Shown: positions 7,777 through 17,201, counted from the stretch's first letter. The stretch: DNA of 64,000 bases from Gammaproteobacteria bacterium (GCA_002684495.1 NYVG01000002.1:120970-184969), one strand, 5' to 3'. Notes: generated by a model from the letters alone, not told the origin. A program made the numbers and translations.

Positions 7777-9054
7777 ATGGCCGAAACCGCCCCTATCAGA
7801 GAAAGTCAGAGGATAGAAAGCCTAGACGTCCTGCGTGGTTTCGCTCTTTTGGGCATCTTGTTACTCAATATCATTGGCTTCGGCTTCATAGCCTCTGCCT
7901 ATGTTGCGCCTAGCTTAACCATTCAATCGCCAGCGGATGTAGTCGCCTGGATCTTAGTCGATCTCTCCGCTGAGGGTGCCATGCGCGGACTCTTCTCAAT
8001 CCTCTTTGGCGCAGGCGTGGTGCTTTTTCTCGGCCGAGACAGTAACAACCGTAGCTGGTTACACATGAAGCGCACATTTTGGCTGCTGATATTTGGCCTT
8101 CTAAACGGCTATCTATTGTTATGGACCGGCGACATTCTCGTGACTTATGCGATATGTGGCTTCATTTTATTTTTTGTGCGAAATGTCAGCGGTAAGCGCC
8201 TGCTGATTACCTCATGCATCTTTATCGCTCTGTTAAGCCTGTATAACGCGGGCATGCACTTTGGACTCTTGCACCTGCAGGGTTTGGCAAACGAAGCCGC
8301 CGCCTTGCAGGCCCAAGACAAACCCGTATCTGCTGAGCTGAATGCAGCCCAGGAGGATTGGCAAGAATTCGCAAGCGAGTTTCGCCCTTCCGAGGCAACG
8401 GTGGCAAACGAAATAGCCGCGCGCGGCGGTTCCTATATCAGCGCATTTTCTTGGACGGCGGGCCACAATACCGAGATCTTGCTTAGCAACCTTTGGTTCA
8501 TCCTTGTGCCTGATGCATTAGCGTTAATGCTACTGGGCATGGCGCTCTTTAAGCTGGGCGTATTACAAGGTCAGCTCCGCCTCTCGGTTTATCGCAACAT
8601 GGCCATCTACGGCATTTGCTGCGGATTGCTGATCAATGCCTATGAACTGTGGGTAGCCCATGCCAGTAACTTTGATACTGTTGCATCATTCGGCCAGATC
8701 GCTCCGACCTACCACCTCGGTCGCACTGCGCTGGCGATGGGTTGGATCGGTATAGTTGTATTGATGCTGCGCAATCTGAACATTGGCTCGCGCCTTGCTG
8801 CAGTGGGACGTATGGCGCTCACTAACTACCTTATGCATTCGCTAATTTGTTTGTTTATCTTCACTGGGGCGGGTTTTGGTTTAATCAACCAACTGACGCG
8901 CTGGCAACTGTATGGCGTAGTGCTGGCCATCTGGGTCGTGCAACTCTACCTATCGCCTTGGTGGTTGGCACGCTACCAATACGGGCCAATGGAATGGCTA
9001 TGGCGGGGGCTAACCTACGGCCACTTCCCGCCGTTGAAACGTATGGCTAATTAA
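7777..9054 (+). CDS. DUF418 family integral membrane protein
   Basis: A 425-residue inner-membrane protein with about ten hydrophobic segments. The start region RIESLDVLRGFALLGILLLNI is the family signature, also shared with acyltransferase-3-like proteins. A second hallmark is MRGLFSILFGAG, and the C-terminal DUF418 domain includes the VGRMALTNYLMHS segment and PWWLARYQYGPMEWLWR. Members are thought to be transporters or membrane enzymes, but no function is firmly established. GAGGAG eight bases before the ATG supports the start. It stands alone, with a terminator-like hairpin after it. Confidence 0.9.
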   Translation: MAETAPIRESQRIESLDVLRGFALLGILLLNIIGFGFIASAYVAPSLTIQSPADVVAWILVDLSAEGAMRGLFSILFGAGVVLFLGRDSNNRSWLHMKRTFWLLIFGLLNGYLLLWTGDILVTYAICGFILFFVRNVSGKRLLITSCIFIALLSLYNAGMHFGLLHLQGLANEAAALQAQDKPVSAELNAAQEDWQEFASEFRPSEATVANEIAARGGSYISAFSWTAGHNTEILLSNLWFILVPDALALMLLGMALFKLGVLQGQLRLSVYRNMAIYGICCGLLINAYELWVAHASNFDTVASFGQIAPTYHLGRTALAMGWIGIVVLMLRNLNIGSRLAAVGRMALTNYLMHSLICLFIFTGAGFGLINQLTRWQLYGVVLAIWVVQLYLSPWWLARYQYGPMEWLWRGLTYGHFPPLKRMAN

Positions 9055-9090
9055 TACGCTGCCCAACAAGCAGCTATGAGGCCGTGGATC

Positions 9091-9114
9091 TTGGGGTGGC
9101 GAGCACCACCCCAA
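9091..9114. terminator. Hairpin between two convergent genes, probable bidirectional terminator
   Basis: A perfect 9-bp inverted repeat, TTGGGGTGG (9091-9099) and CCACCCCAA (9106-9114), with a six-base loop. It lies in the 67-base gap between the stop codons of the DUF418 and DUF3604 genes. The position favours termination of both. There is no long U tract on either side, so termination may be imperfect. Confidence 0.55.
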
Positions 9115-9121
9115 TGCTGAC

Positions 9122-11152
9122 TCAGCTCTGTGGCATAACCCAAATCGGCGATGACCACGCTCGTTCCTGTAGTGTTTTCTTCAGGTCTGGTCGCGGTTCT
9201 ACACCGGCCTTAATCGCATCCCAAGTGGACCAACGGCATGTAGGGTTCTCTAACGCACGAGCATAGTAGAAGGCTCGGTGTTCCGGGTTGTGATCCGGAT
9301 CTTGCCATACTACTTCCAGGTTGGATGCCCCCACATTTTCAGTGATGGAGCAATCGCTTAAATCAACGCGGGCGCCGTTATCTGGGCAACGGTGGGTTTC
9401 TGGATCCACCTGGCCACCGTCCGAACACGCGACATCGTAGACCTGCTCGTTAGTCTCTCCATCAGCAACCCAACCTTTGATAATTTGCAGTCGCTGGAGT
9501 GCCGCAGAACTTGGATCGCGCAGCGCGCTGGCAACAAGTACTGGCGCACGGCCATCTGCGCCATGCAACTCGGCCCCCATGGGAACGCCTTTCGCGTATC
9601 GCTCCGCTAGGCTGTCGTCTTCTGCATAATCATAACCGGCAAAAAGACGAATCTTGATCCGCGGGCCAGATGTTGCAAAGACCTCTTTACGACGAAGTGC
9701 CGCATACAGGGCATCCCGGGTATTCTCCTCCGCCCAAACTCCAGTCAGGCCCGAGGCACTCCATGTTTCATAAGCGCCTGAGACATATTCGCGCCCACCA
9801 ATGTCCTGCACATTGACCCGCCCTGCTGCGCGCATGACTTCAGCCTGAGCCGCATTCATGGGCACCGAACCACGGCGCGGGCCGTCAGCGTCCAGAAGAC
9901 CAACCTTCGAAAAAAAGTTTGATTCGTCCAATGAAGATGCGCCTACGTGGGTATCTGTGGCGCCCACTAGACCAAATTGATAGGCATTTGTGATGCCTGA
10001 CTCAGCTAGGGCTAAACCATCCAATAGCGCTTCACGGGCGTAGGAACCCTTGGGCTCACTGGCCAATGTGGTGGCTACTCTATAGGGCATGATTTCAAAG
10101 TCTGCCCATTCATCGGAATTAGATAAGAGCGGATGAGTTTCGGAGGTCCCCTTAACCTGGGTCACTTCCACCAAGGGCTCGTTGCGAATGCGCTTACGCG
10201 CCCACTCGTCATCAACGGGGTTGCTGGCCCAGTCCACCAGCTTAAACATTTGGCCATTGGAACCATTGGAGTTATGAGGAATCGCCAAAGCTTCTATGCC
10301 ATTTTGTCTCAAACCATCCATCCAGTCCCAAAGCCCCTCTGGGTTCTGACTATGGAAACGGGAGAACGGTACCGCCGGTAACCGGTCAGCGCCCTGGAAA
10401 ATAACATTTCTGTGCAGGTTACCGCGATCGTCAGTTGAGGATGTGAACTCATAGGCAACAAAGGTTGTAAAATTGCCCGGATCGTTAAACGTCTCTGCCG
10501 CGCGGATTGTATCCGTCCATGCGTCTTTTGCGATCTGATGCACCAAATCAGGGTCAAGGGCGCCATCGCCAATCATTGCCATAGAATCGGGCAGAAAGGT
10601 ACTAAATGCGACACCACGATCCGGAATGCTTTCGAAATTCTGATTTTCAGGGGCATTTAAATTGTGCAGACCTTGTACGTGCGCAAACCTTGAAAATTCC
10701 GTCGTCGTATCTGCAGCCTCTTTGACCGCCCCCAAGAACATGGCGTGATCGGTTACCGCATAAAAGTCCAACGGTGCTCGAAGTTGTAAGTCAAACCCTG
10801 CCGGGTGCTTGATCGCCTCACCCTTCGCAAAGCGATAGGCATCGTAAGGAGATGCAACCGTGCCGAACGCAAAGGCGTCAAAAGAATAATTAGTATGCAC
10901 GTGCAAATCGCCAAAGTAGGCATTACGGTTGGCGTTGCTTTCTGGATTAGCGTTCAGCGTGTCTGGCGGTATAACCAATTCCGTGCCACCAAACCTTGGG
11001 GCCGTTGGTTCGGCTTCAGATACTTCAGCTCCTGTCTGATCGGCCCCAGCATCGCTATTCGCCGGAGTTCCTTGACCACAGCCCGCAAGCCAAAGAACGA
11101 TCGCGGCAATACCTAGGGCCTTTGCCCAAAACTTCTCGGTAAATGTTCCCAT
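9122..11152 (-). CDS. DUF3604 family exported lipoprotein
   Basis: A 676-residue protein with a lipoprotein signal (hydrophobic residues 10-23, lipobox LAGC at about 22-25). An Ala/Glu linker follows, then the DUF3604 domain that fills the rest. Near its start is YFGDLHVHTNYSFDAF and then FYAVTDHAMFLG: a PHP-like metal-binding arrangement with an HxH and a downstream DH. Further conserved blocks include FVAYEFTSS-DDRGNLHRNVIF and GLVGATDTHVGASS. The family is widespread in marine bacteria and its reaction is unknown; a metal-dependent hydrolase is the natural inference. It is divergent from the parvulin-HupE pair across 495 bases. Confidence 0.9.
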   Translation of the reverse strand: MGTFTEKFWAKALGIAAIVLWLAGCGQGTPANSDAGADQTGAEVSEAEPTAPRFGGTELVIPPDTLNANPESNANRNAYFGDLHVHTNYSFDAFAFGTVASPYDAYRFAKGEAIKHPAGFDLQLRAPLDFYAVTDHAMFLGAVKEAADTTTEFSRFAHVQGLHNLNAPENQNFESIPDRGVAFSTFLPDSMAMIGDGALDPDLVHQIAKDAWTDTIRAAETFNDPGNFTTFVAYEFTSSTDDRGNLHRNVIFQGADRLPAVPFSRFHSQNPEGLWDWMDGLRQNGIEALAIPHNSNGSNGQMFKLVDWASNPVDDEWARKRIRNEPLVEVTQVKGTSETHPLLSNSDEWADFEIMPYRVATTLASEPKGSYAREALLDGLALAESGITNAYQFGLVGATDTHVGASSLDESNFFSKVGLLDADGPRRGSVPMNAAQAEVMRAAGRVNVQDIGGREYVSGAYETWSASGLTGVWAEENTRDALYAALRRKEVFATSGPRIKIRLFAGYDYAEDDSLAERYAKGVPMGAELHGADGRAPVLVASALRDPSSAALQRLQIIKGWVADGETNEQVYDVACSDGGQVDPETHRCPDNGARVDLSDCSITENVGASNLEVVWQDPDHNPEHRAFYYARALENPTCRWSTWDAIKAGVEPRPDLKKTLQERAWSSPIWVMPQS

Positions 11153-11647
11153 AATGTATGTCTCCCCTGTCCTGTCGCGAGCCCTCTCGCTTACCTCTAT
11201 GCTGGTGGAAAATTGTGTCAGAGTTCATTGGTGATGTTAATGTGTTAAATGCACACCCGCCATGTCGCCAGCGCTTAGTTGCCACCCCCTTGGCTGTTCT
11301 GAAGCGTTGCAAACTCACCTATATGCTTAAGCGCGTCGCGACTAAAGGAACTCAGGCGTAAATCCTGAACTCGGTTCTTTTTTATCTAAAACGAACTCTT
11401 GCAAAACTCCACTTCATGTTAACCGAAAATTTCTGTAAATTTAAGTAATAGTATCTGTGTCGACCGGCTGGAAAAGTAGAGCCCATTTGCCCCTATAAAG
11501 TTGTGGTTTTGCTGATTTTACAGCGCTGCAGGCTGCATCAAAGCACCTTGGTCCGCGACCGCCCAATCGGCACGACTGGCAGAAACTAAAGAAAAATAAT
11601 GAATACCGTTCTGTTTTATAAAAAATGTCATTGCAAAGAGAGTCAGA
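11153..11647. other. Intergenic region between divergent DUF3604 and parvulin genes
   Basis: About 495 bases with no coding frame I can support. It must hold the promoters of both flanking genes. The stretch from 11380 to 11460 is A+T-rich. A short imperfect inverted repeat followed by six T residues (near 11352-11386) is too weak to call a terminator. No RNA gene is recognised. Confidence 0.5.
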
Positions 11648-12460
11648 GTGATTAGTTGGTTAAAAGATCCCGTAACCTCATTCGTTATCGCAGGCACCGC
11701 CATTTTCCTACTTTCTGGCATGTTCTCAGATTCCGAAATTTCAAAGGTAATCACACTAAGCGATGCGGATGTCGAAAGACTCAGCGGCAACTGGCGGATG
11801 CAGAGAAGGCGCGAGCCTTCGGCTGAGGAACTGCGCGATATCGTCGAGCGTCACGTACAAGACGAAGTTTACTTTCGCGAATCACAACGCCTTGGCCTGG
11901 ATGTCAATGATGCAATTATTCGACGCCGGTTAGTGCAAAAACTTACTTTTATTACTGAAGACATTGCGAGCATTCAGCCACTTGATGAGGCTGCACTCCA
12001 GGAGTTCTTTGTGCAGAACAGTGAGGATTATCGGGTGCCCGAGCGTTTGTCTTTTACGCACCGATACTTCTCAAGTGCACGCCGGGAAAATGCGGAAACA
12101 GATGCCAGGGCGGCACTGGATTCGGACGCTACAGGCGACCCCTTCATGCTCCAAAATAGCTATACCGATCGCACCTTGGGTCAGATCCGTGGCTTCTTAG
12201 GCGACGAATTCGCCGCCGCGCTGAATAAACTGGAGCCCAGCGAGGCATGGCAGGGTCCGATCAAATCCGCCTATGGATGGCATACAGTCAAAGTTCACAA
12301 AGTAGAGGACTCTTACATACCAGAGTTGCCGTCAATCGTAGATCGCGTAGCCGGTGATGCTGCCGTTGCGTTTCGCAGCACTGCCAGCGAGACCTATTAC
12401 AAAGAATTAAAAGGACGCTACGAAATCATCTACCCAGACTCTATGAATCTCGCTAAATGA
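11648..12460 (+). CDS. Membrane-anchored parvulin-type peptidyl-prolyl cis-trans isomerase
   Basis: A 270-residue protein starting at GTG. Residues 8-25 form a signal anchor; residues about 30-110 form a SurA/PpiD-like chaperone helix region (EELRDIVERHVQDEVYFRES). The C-terminal half is a degenerate parvulin domain, recognisable by GQIRGFLGDEFAAALNKLEP and GPIKSAYGWHTVKVHKVED. It would act in the periplasm on folding exported proteins. The stop overlaps the start of the next gene (ATGA), indicating translational coupling to the HupE/UreJ-like protein, which it may help insert or fold. Confidence 0.85.
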   Translation: MISWLKDPVTSFVIAGTAIFLLSGMFSDSEISKVITLSDADVERLSGNWRMQRRREPSAEELRDIVERHVQDEVYFRESQRLGLDVNDAIIRRRLVQKLTFITEDIASIQPLDEAALQEFFVQNSEDYRVPERLSFTHRYFSSARRENAETDARAALDSDATGDPFMLQNSYTDRTLGQIRGFLGDEFAAALNKLEPSEAWQGPIKSAYGWHTVKVHKVEDSYIPELPSIVDRVAGDAAVAFRSTASETYYKELKGRYEIIYPDSMNLAK

Positions 12461-13443
12461 TACTCCGCGCTCTGTTATTTTTATTGGTCGGCTTTTTCTG
12501 CTCCGCTGGGATCGGGAATTACGCCTTCGCCCATGAGTTTCGCCCCGGGCATATGCAGCTTATCGAGGTTGACGAAGGATCAACCCGCTACCATGTGGTA
12601 TGGAAAGAACCGATCTTGTTAAACACTACCGTGAAGCTGGATCCAGTTTTTTCTGCTGAATGCGCAATGACCGACGTCGCCCCGCCCAAAGTTGGTAACG
12701 CTGCCTTGATCTACCATTGGAGAACAGAGTGTGACCTGGGGCAGTCATCTATCCAAATAAACGGACTGCCCTTCAGTCACACCGACGTACTGGTATCGTT
12801 GACAACACTGGACGGTGAAAAAGCGAACTATGTATTGCGGCCAGATGCACCCTCGCTAGACCTGCGCGAGGAAGCCGCTCCAGTAATGAGCTACTTTGTC
12901 ATTGGCGTGGAACATCTTGTCTTTGGCATTGATCACGTATTGTTTGTCATCGGACTATTCTTATTTATTCGAGACCCAATTGCGCTGATCAAGACAATAA
13001 CGGCCTTTACCCTTTCTCACAGTATTACTTTGGCACTGTCCGTTTTGGAACTGGTGAAACTTGATCAAGGTCCGACAGAGGCCGTCATCGCCTTGTCTAT
13101 TTTCTTTCTGGCCAGGGAACTGGTTCAGGAAGAGCACCAGCGCTCACGCCTTACTCAAGGACGCCCCTGGGTAATGGCCTTTATTTTCGGACTTCTGCAC
13201 GGCCTTGGCTTTGCGGGCGCGCTGGCCGATATTGGCCTGCCGAAGGACGATCTCTGGTTATCACTACTGCTCTTTAACGTTGGCATCGAGGCCGGACAAG
13301 TGGCGGTAATTCTCGTGCTGGCAGCATTTGCATGGATTTTGTCGCGCTTGGGTTGGCAAAACCTGTTTAACAAAGGGGCGGCATGGAGCATGGGGTGTCT
13401 TGCCACCTATTGGACGATAGACCGCACATTTCTATTGTTTTAG
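12457..13443 (+). CDS. HupE/UreJ family membrane protein
   Basis: A 328-residue protein with an N-terminal signal peptide, an extracytoplasmic domain of about 125 residues and a C-terminal membrane domain of six or seven spans. The membrane domain has the HupE/UreJ motifs: VIGVEHLVFGIDHVLFVIGL, FTLSHSITLALS and FGLLHGLGFAGAL. His and Asp within these spans are the proposed nickel or cobalt ligands of HupE and UreJ transporters. No hydrogenase or urease is nearby. It is coupled by a four-base overlap to the upstream parvulin. Substrate unproven. Confidence 0.9.
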   Translation: MILRALLFLLVGFFCSAGIGNYAFAHEFRPGHMQLIEVDEGSTRYHVVWKEPILLNTTVKLDPVFSAECAMTDVAPPKVGNAALIYHWRTECDLGQSSIQINGLPFSHTDVLVSLTTLDGEKANYVLRPDAPSLDLREEAAPVMSYFVIGVEHLVFGIDHVLFVIGLFLFIRDPIALIKTITAFTLSHSITLALSVLELVKLDQGPTEAVIALSIFFLARELVQEEHQRSRLTQGRPWVMAFIFGLLHGLGFAGALADIGLPKDDLWLSLLLFNVGIEAGQVAVILVLAAFAWILSRLGWQNLFNKGAAWSMGCLATYWTIDRTFLLF

Positions 13444-13521
13444 TAAAGGCAGTTGCGGTTTCTCATCAACCACCACGAGGTCTTTGATTAGCTGCGCCGC
13501 GAAAAAAGGGTGGCTGCGCGA

Positions 13522-14028
13522 TTAACAGATTTCACTAATATTTTTTTGACGATTTTCCAGCGCCGACACTACCGACCTTAAAACTGACTCTTCTGGCTGT
13601 TCGCCATCAATAACAATCAGATCAGTTGATTTCTCCAGACTGCGAAACTGGGATTCCACAAGTTCAGCAGGCATAAAATGATTCGGCCGCGAACTCACCC
13701 TTTCAAAAGCGGTTTCTCGCGTTATTGTTAAATGAACAAACAGCGTCGCAGTGGGCGTGTCAGAGAGAATAGACCGATAACTCTCTTTGAGTGCAGAACA
13801 CGCTAAGACGCAACCGTCAGACTTCCTTAAACGATCTCTAACCTCCGACAGCCAAGGGAGCCTGTCGCTGTCTTCCAGAGCAATCCCTGATGCCATTTTC
13901 GTTATGTTCGATCTGGGATGGAAGGCATCTGCATCGAGGAACTCGAGACCCAGGGCTTTTGCTAACTTGGATCCGATCGTTGTCTTGCCAGATCCGGTAA
14001 CACCCATAATGATGTAGTGAGTTCTCAC
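13522..14028 (-). CDS. gntK: Gluconokinase
   Basis: A 168-residue GntK-type kinase that phosphorylates D-gluconate to 6-phosphogluconate with ATP. The P-loop GVTGSGKTT sits at residues 9-17. Then come the FLDADAFHPRSNITKMASGI substrate segment, the LACSALKESYR block and FVHLTI; the Arg-rich lid SSRPNHFMPAELVESQF is also present. The start is taken as the GTG at 14028, which overlaps the gnd stop by four bases (GTGA). This makes it translationally coupled to gnd, whose enzyme uses its product. Confidence 0.95.
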   Translation of the reverse strand: MRTHYIIMGVTGSGKTTIGSKLAKALGLEFLDADAFHPRSNITKMASGIALEDSDRLPWLSEVRDRLRKSDGCVLACSALKESYRSILSDTPTATLFVHLTITRETAFERVSSRPNHFMPAELVESQFRSLEKSTDLIVIDGEQPEESVLRSVVSALENRQKNISEIC

Positions 14029-15419
14029 CACTCCCCGTGAACCTTTTGATCCGGATTTTCGAAAAGCTTGATGCCATGCGAGCCAAAGGCATCGCGCTGA
14101 GCTTGGGTAATCGCCTGGGGCATACGGGCACTGGCAAATGCGTCAAACCAAGACATTGCCCCATGCAAAGCTGGCATTGGTATCGCCTGTTCAACAGCGA
14201 AGCGAACGGTGGCACGCATTGCTTGCTGATTATCAATTAATGCCTGTCGAATTTTAACAACATCCAAGACGTCCATATCCGCGCCGCCAGCCAGAGCATC
14301 GAAGAACGTGGTTAGAATCGCGCCGCGGATAATACAACCCCCGCTCCATACAGAGCAGACGTCTCTAATAGAGACAGACCAACCAAATACCTCGTTAGCT
14401 TTGATTAGCATGTCGAAACCTTGCATGTAAGCGCAGATCTTGGAGAACCAAATCGCCTTCTCTAAATCCTCTAGTACAAGAGACAAATCAGCCGAATTAG
14501 CGTTAGCAACGCTAAAGATGCCTGCGCGCCGCTGTCTCTCATGCCAAAAGCTAGACATGAGCCGCGCGTCTACCGCCGCGGCTATGCAAGGAACAGAAAT
14601 ACCTAATTCGAGCGCTGCCATTACACTCCAGGCGCCGGTGCCCTTTTGCTCGGCTGAATCTATGATTAGGTCAAGGGAAGTGGTTGCTGGCTCAAGAACT
14701 TTACTGGCGAGAGCAATCAGAAAGCCTTGCAGCGGTCCTTTATTTGCGCGCTGAAAAAAGTCCGACTGCTCTGAATGGGATAGGCCCATGCCTCTGGACA
14801 TAATATCGTGAGCTTCAGCGATAAGCTGCATTTCCGCGTATTCAATACCGTTGTGAACCATCTTCACAAAGTGGCCTGCACCAGCGCCACCGAATCGTTT
14901 AATGCATGGGCCGTCGATACCTTGGGCAGCAATCTGTTGCAAAATCGGCGATAGATGCTCCCATGCGTATTCATCCCCCCCAAACATCATACTGGGTCCA
15001 TTGCGTGCACCTGCAGACCCACCAGACACCCCTAGCCCAACAAAATGCATACTCTGCATACTTTCTCGCGATCCACGCGCGATTGAGTCTAAGTAATGAG
15101 AATTCCCACAATCAACCACAATGTCCCCAGGCTGAAGCTCCGCAGCGAGCGCCTGCAAGGCTTTTTCTACCGCATCACCCGCGGGCACAAGCAGTAGTAC
15201 TTTTCGTGGAAGCTTTAGCCCCTGCACTAGCGCTTTAATGTGATTGGCATAGCAAAAATTGGCATTAGCCGACAAGCTGGAGTTGTTATCAGCCCATGCT
15301 TCATCGGCATCCCAACCCGCCACCTGCATCCCCTGATCCAAGAGGTTAAGGGCCAGGTTTCTGCCCATCACTCCCAGACCAACGATTGCAATGTCGCTTT
15401 GGCCTACCGGTTCACTCAA
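14025..15419 (-). CDS. gnd: 6-phosphogluconate dehydrogenase, decarboxylating
   Basis: Oxidises 6-phosphogluconate to ribulose 5-phosphate with NADP+. The N-terminal Rossmann motif GLGVMGRNLALNL is followed by the substrate loops GVSGGSAGARNGPSMM and VKMVHNGIEYAEMQ, and further on by SAEQKGTGAW. The TTG at 15419 is preferred: it follows AGGGG at good distance and gives about 464 residues, close to the usual 470. Upstream ATG (15452) and GTG (15461) would add a non-conserved leader. It forms an operon with gntK for gluconate entry into the pentose phosphate pathway. No gluconate transporter is adjacent. Confidence 0.95.
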   Translation of the reverse strand: MSEPVGQSDIAIVGLGVMGRNLALNLLDQGMQVAGWDADEAWADNNSSLSANANFCYANHIKALVQGLKLPRKVLLLVPAGDAVEKALQALAAELQPGDIVVDCGNSHYLDSIARGSRESMQSMHFVGLGVSGGSAGARNGPSMMFGGDEYAWEHLSPILQQIAAQGIDGPCIKRFGGAGAGHFVKMVHNGIEYAEMQLIAEAHDIMSRGMGLSHSEQSDFFQRANKGPLQGFLIALASKVLEPATTSLDLIIDSAEQKGTGAWSVMAALELGISVPCIAAAVDARLMSSFWHERQRRAGIFSVANANSADLSLVLEDLEKAIWFSKICAYMQGFDMLIKANEVFGWSVSIRDVCSVWSGGCIIRGAILTTFFDALAGGADMDVLDVVKIRQALIDNQQAMRATVRFAVEQAIPMPALHGAMSWFDAFASARMPQAITQAQRDAFGSHGIKLFENPDQKVHGEW

Positions 15420-15522
15420 TTTCCATACCCCTAAATCCCAATTGCTGGGCATCTGTTGCACTTATTAGATTTTTTGCCCGGCCAAGGATCGCAGGAAACG
15501 CGCCTGCCAGCTCCCCTGCAGG

Positions 15523-16392
15523 CTAATCTTGTTGTGCAATAAATTTTTCACCAAATTCGCTTAGGCGATCTAGACCACCAGGGCCGGCAAAGAAAAATGC
15601 CGGCAGCATGATTCTACCAACCCCCAAATCACGAAGATCTTCGATACCTTTCTTGGGATCGGCCATCTGCGCACCAAACATGGCATTGACTTCCAACGTC
15701 GCGTAATCGCGACCGGCGTCATCACAAGCCGCCCGCACTCGGCCTAGTAATTCCGTTAACCTTTGCATGTCACCCTCCCCGGGGAAATACCCGTCTGCCA
15801 GCTTCACGGCGCGACGGATAGCCGCGTCTGTATCTCCGCCCACTAAAATTGGGATATTCCCATCTACCGGTCGAGGACTGCATGTGACCTTGTCAAAATC
15901 AATAAATTCGCCGTGAAATTCGGCGTGTGGTTCAGCCCACAAAGCACGCATCACCTCAATGTACTCGTCATTTCTGGCTCCGCGCCTGGGCCAGGGCACA
16001 CCAAGGGCGTCGAACTCCTCTTTCATCCAGCCAACGCCAAGCCCCAGTTCAACCCTACCACCAGAAAGCTGATCCAACGTCGCCAGCTCCTTGGCCAAAA
16101 TAAGCGGATTTCTTTGCGGCACGATGAGTATGCAGGTGCCCAGCTTAAGAGTGGGCGCAACAGCGGCCGCATAACTCAACCATATAAGCGGATCGGGTAC
16201 CGGCGTATCAGGCTCCATGGGAATCTTACCGTCCTTGGTATACGGGTATGCTGATTCAATGTTGTCGGGCCGAATAACGTGTTCGCCACCCCAGACAGAT
16301 TCAAAACCCGCTTGTTCCGCTCTTTTGCAAATCTCTATAGTGGCAGGGCCATCGATGCTAATACTGCTTGCGAACGCTAATCCAAATTTCAT
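15523..16392 (-). CDS. LLM-class F420-dependent oxidoreductase-like protein
   Basis: A 289-residue luciferase-like TIM barrel. The blocks CKRAEQAGFESVWGGEHV, PQRNPLILAKELATLDQLS, GRVELGLGVGWMKEEF and IPILVGGDTDAA match the subfamily annotated as probable F420-dependent. Whether it uses F420 or FMN here is unknown. The ATG follows GGGGGGTGAC. It is the gene immediately left of the G+C-richer island, and its leader (16383-16427) has a partial second copy at the island's far side. Confidence 0.9.
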   Translation of the reverse strand: MKFGLAFASSISIDGPATIEICKRAEQAGFESVWGGEHVIRPDNIESAYPYTKDGKIPMEPDTPVPDPLIWLSYAAAVAPTLKLGTCILIVPQRNPLILAKELATLDQLSGGRVELGLGVGWMKEEFDALGVPWPRRGARNDEYIEVMRALWAEPHAEFHGEFIDFDKVTCSPRPVDGNIPILVGGDTDAAIRRAVKLADGYFPGEGDMQRLTELLGRVRAACDDAGRDYATLEVNAMFGAQMADPKKGIEDLRDLGVGRIMLPAFFFAGPGGLDRLSEFGEKFIAQQD

Positions 16393-16427
16393 GTCACCCC
16401 CCTTCGCATTTGCTTTGCATCTTAACC
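16383..16427. repeat. Leader of the LLM gene, similar to 25673-25714
   Basis: The first codons, ribosome binding site and upstream leader of the LLM gene at 15523-16392. By eye this aligns with 25673-25714 at roughly four bases in five, with a few single-base gaps. The shared part is CAAATTTCAT-TCACCCCC-TTC, followed by CTTT-CATCTTA. The two copies bracket the seven-gene block. Confidence 0.5.
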
Positions 16428-16434
16428 TTAATGA

Positions 16435-16683
16435 GCGAGTTTCTGCGCTTCTAGACTATGGGGTTTTTTCTCGCTGGACAGGCAAAGCCCACAGGCCGAT
16501 GACAATAGTGATGGCCTGCTTTCACAGTTGGAGTTCCGTGTCTTGATTGATGAGAATGCGAAAGACGATATTGGTCGCCCGGCGTTCATCAAGCGCCGCC
16601 AAGCGTATGACAAAGTTTTTGCCAGACTCAATGTGAATGAGGATGGCTTTGTCAGCTTTTCAGAACTACCAGTTGGACGGTGA
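16435..16683 (+). pseudogene. EF-hand protein remnant (two calcium-binding loops, no start)
   Basis: An open stretch of 82 codons ending at TGA 16681-16683, with no ATG and a stop just before it. It encodes two textbook EF-hand loops: DDNSDGLLSQLE (from 16498; D1, N3, D5, G6, E12) and NVNEDGFVSFSE (N1, N3, D5, G6, E12). They are separated by about 32 residues including a basic helix, as in calmodulin-like pairs. The 5' part runs into the LLM gene leader, so the gene appears to have lost its N-terminal half, perhaps when the neighbouring block arrived. The following 113 bases up to 16796 hold nothing recognisable. Confidence 0.55.
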
Positions 16684-16796
16684 TTTACTTGAAGTTCAAA
16701 CTGGAAGCACTAGCTTGCATGCCGAAAACTGTAACGGAACTGGATACCGCACATGCCATCAACCAGGCCGCCTCCGCCCCGGACTGACAGCAGATC

Positions 16797-17201
16797 CTAC
16801 GTCGCCGGAAACGGGTTCGAGATTACCGTCTTGAGCGCGAAAATTAGATGCTTGTCGGTTCCATTCTCGCGGTGCACGTTGGCGGCCAGGTACTCTTCAT
16901 TCGTCACCATCTGTATGAACGTATCGCGACTGGGATAGACAACAAGTTGAACCACATCCCAATCGACATCGAGATCTTCCCCCTGATTAAGCGTGAGGTG
17001 TTCGACGGTACCCATCCAGATGACCACGGCACCCAAGGATTCGAGCAGCGGCTGCACAACTGACCCGTATCGGTAGTACGCATCACGGCCTGACCCATTC
17101 CCATCCAGCGACTTCTCTCGGTACTTTATAAGATTGACCATGTACACCGGCCCCTCTGTATCAGGGTGGTTCTTCAGGGCTTCAAGTTCGAACGGATTCA
17201 T
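16797..17201 (-). CDS. DUF1330 family protein
   Basis: 134 residues with the DUF1330 ferredoxin-like fold. VYMVNLIKYREK starts the first strand; YRYGSVVQPLLESLGAVVIWMGTVEHL carries the helix and second strand; VQLVVYPSRDTFIQMVTNEEYLAANVHR is the family's closing motif. Members are small dimeric alpha+beta barrels of unknown reaction. It is the last gene of the minus-strand island operon, 38 bases after the selenoprotein candidate. A second, tandem protein of this type lies three genes upstream. Confidence 0.85.
   Translation of the reverse strand: MNPFELEALKNHPDTEGPVYMVNLIKYREKSLDGNGSGRDAYYRYGSVVQPLLESLGAVVIWMGTVEHLTLNQGEDLDVDWDVVQLVVYPSRDTFIQMVTNEEYLAANVHRENGTDKHLIFALKTVISNPFPAT

Noticed and set aside
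11352-11386. Rho-independent terminator in the 11.1-11.6 kb gap.
   Set aside because: The stem is only four or five base pairs and lies between two divergent genes, where a terminator is not expected.
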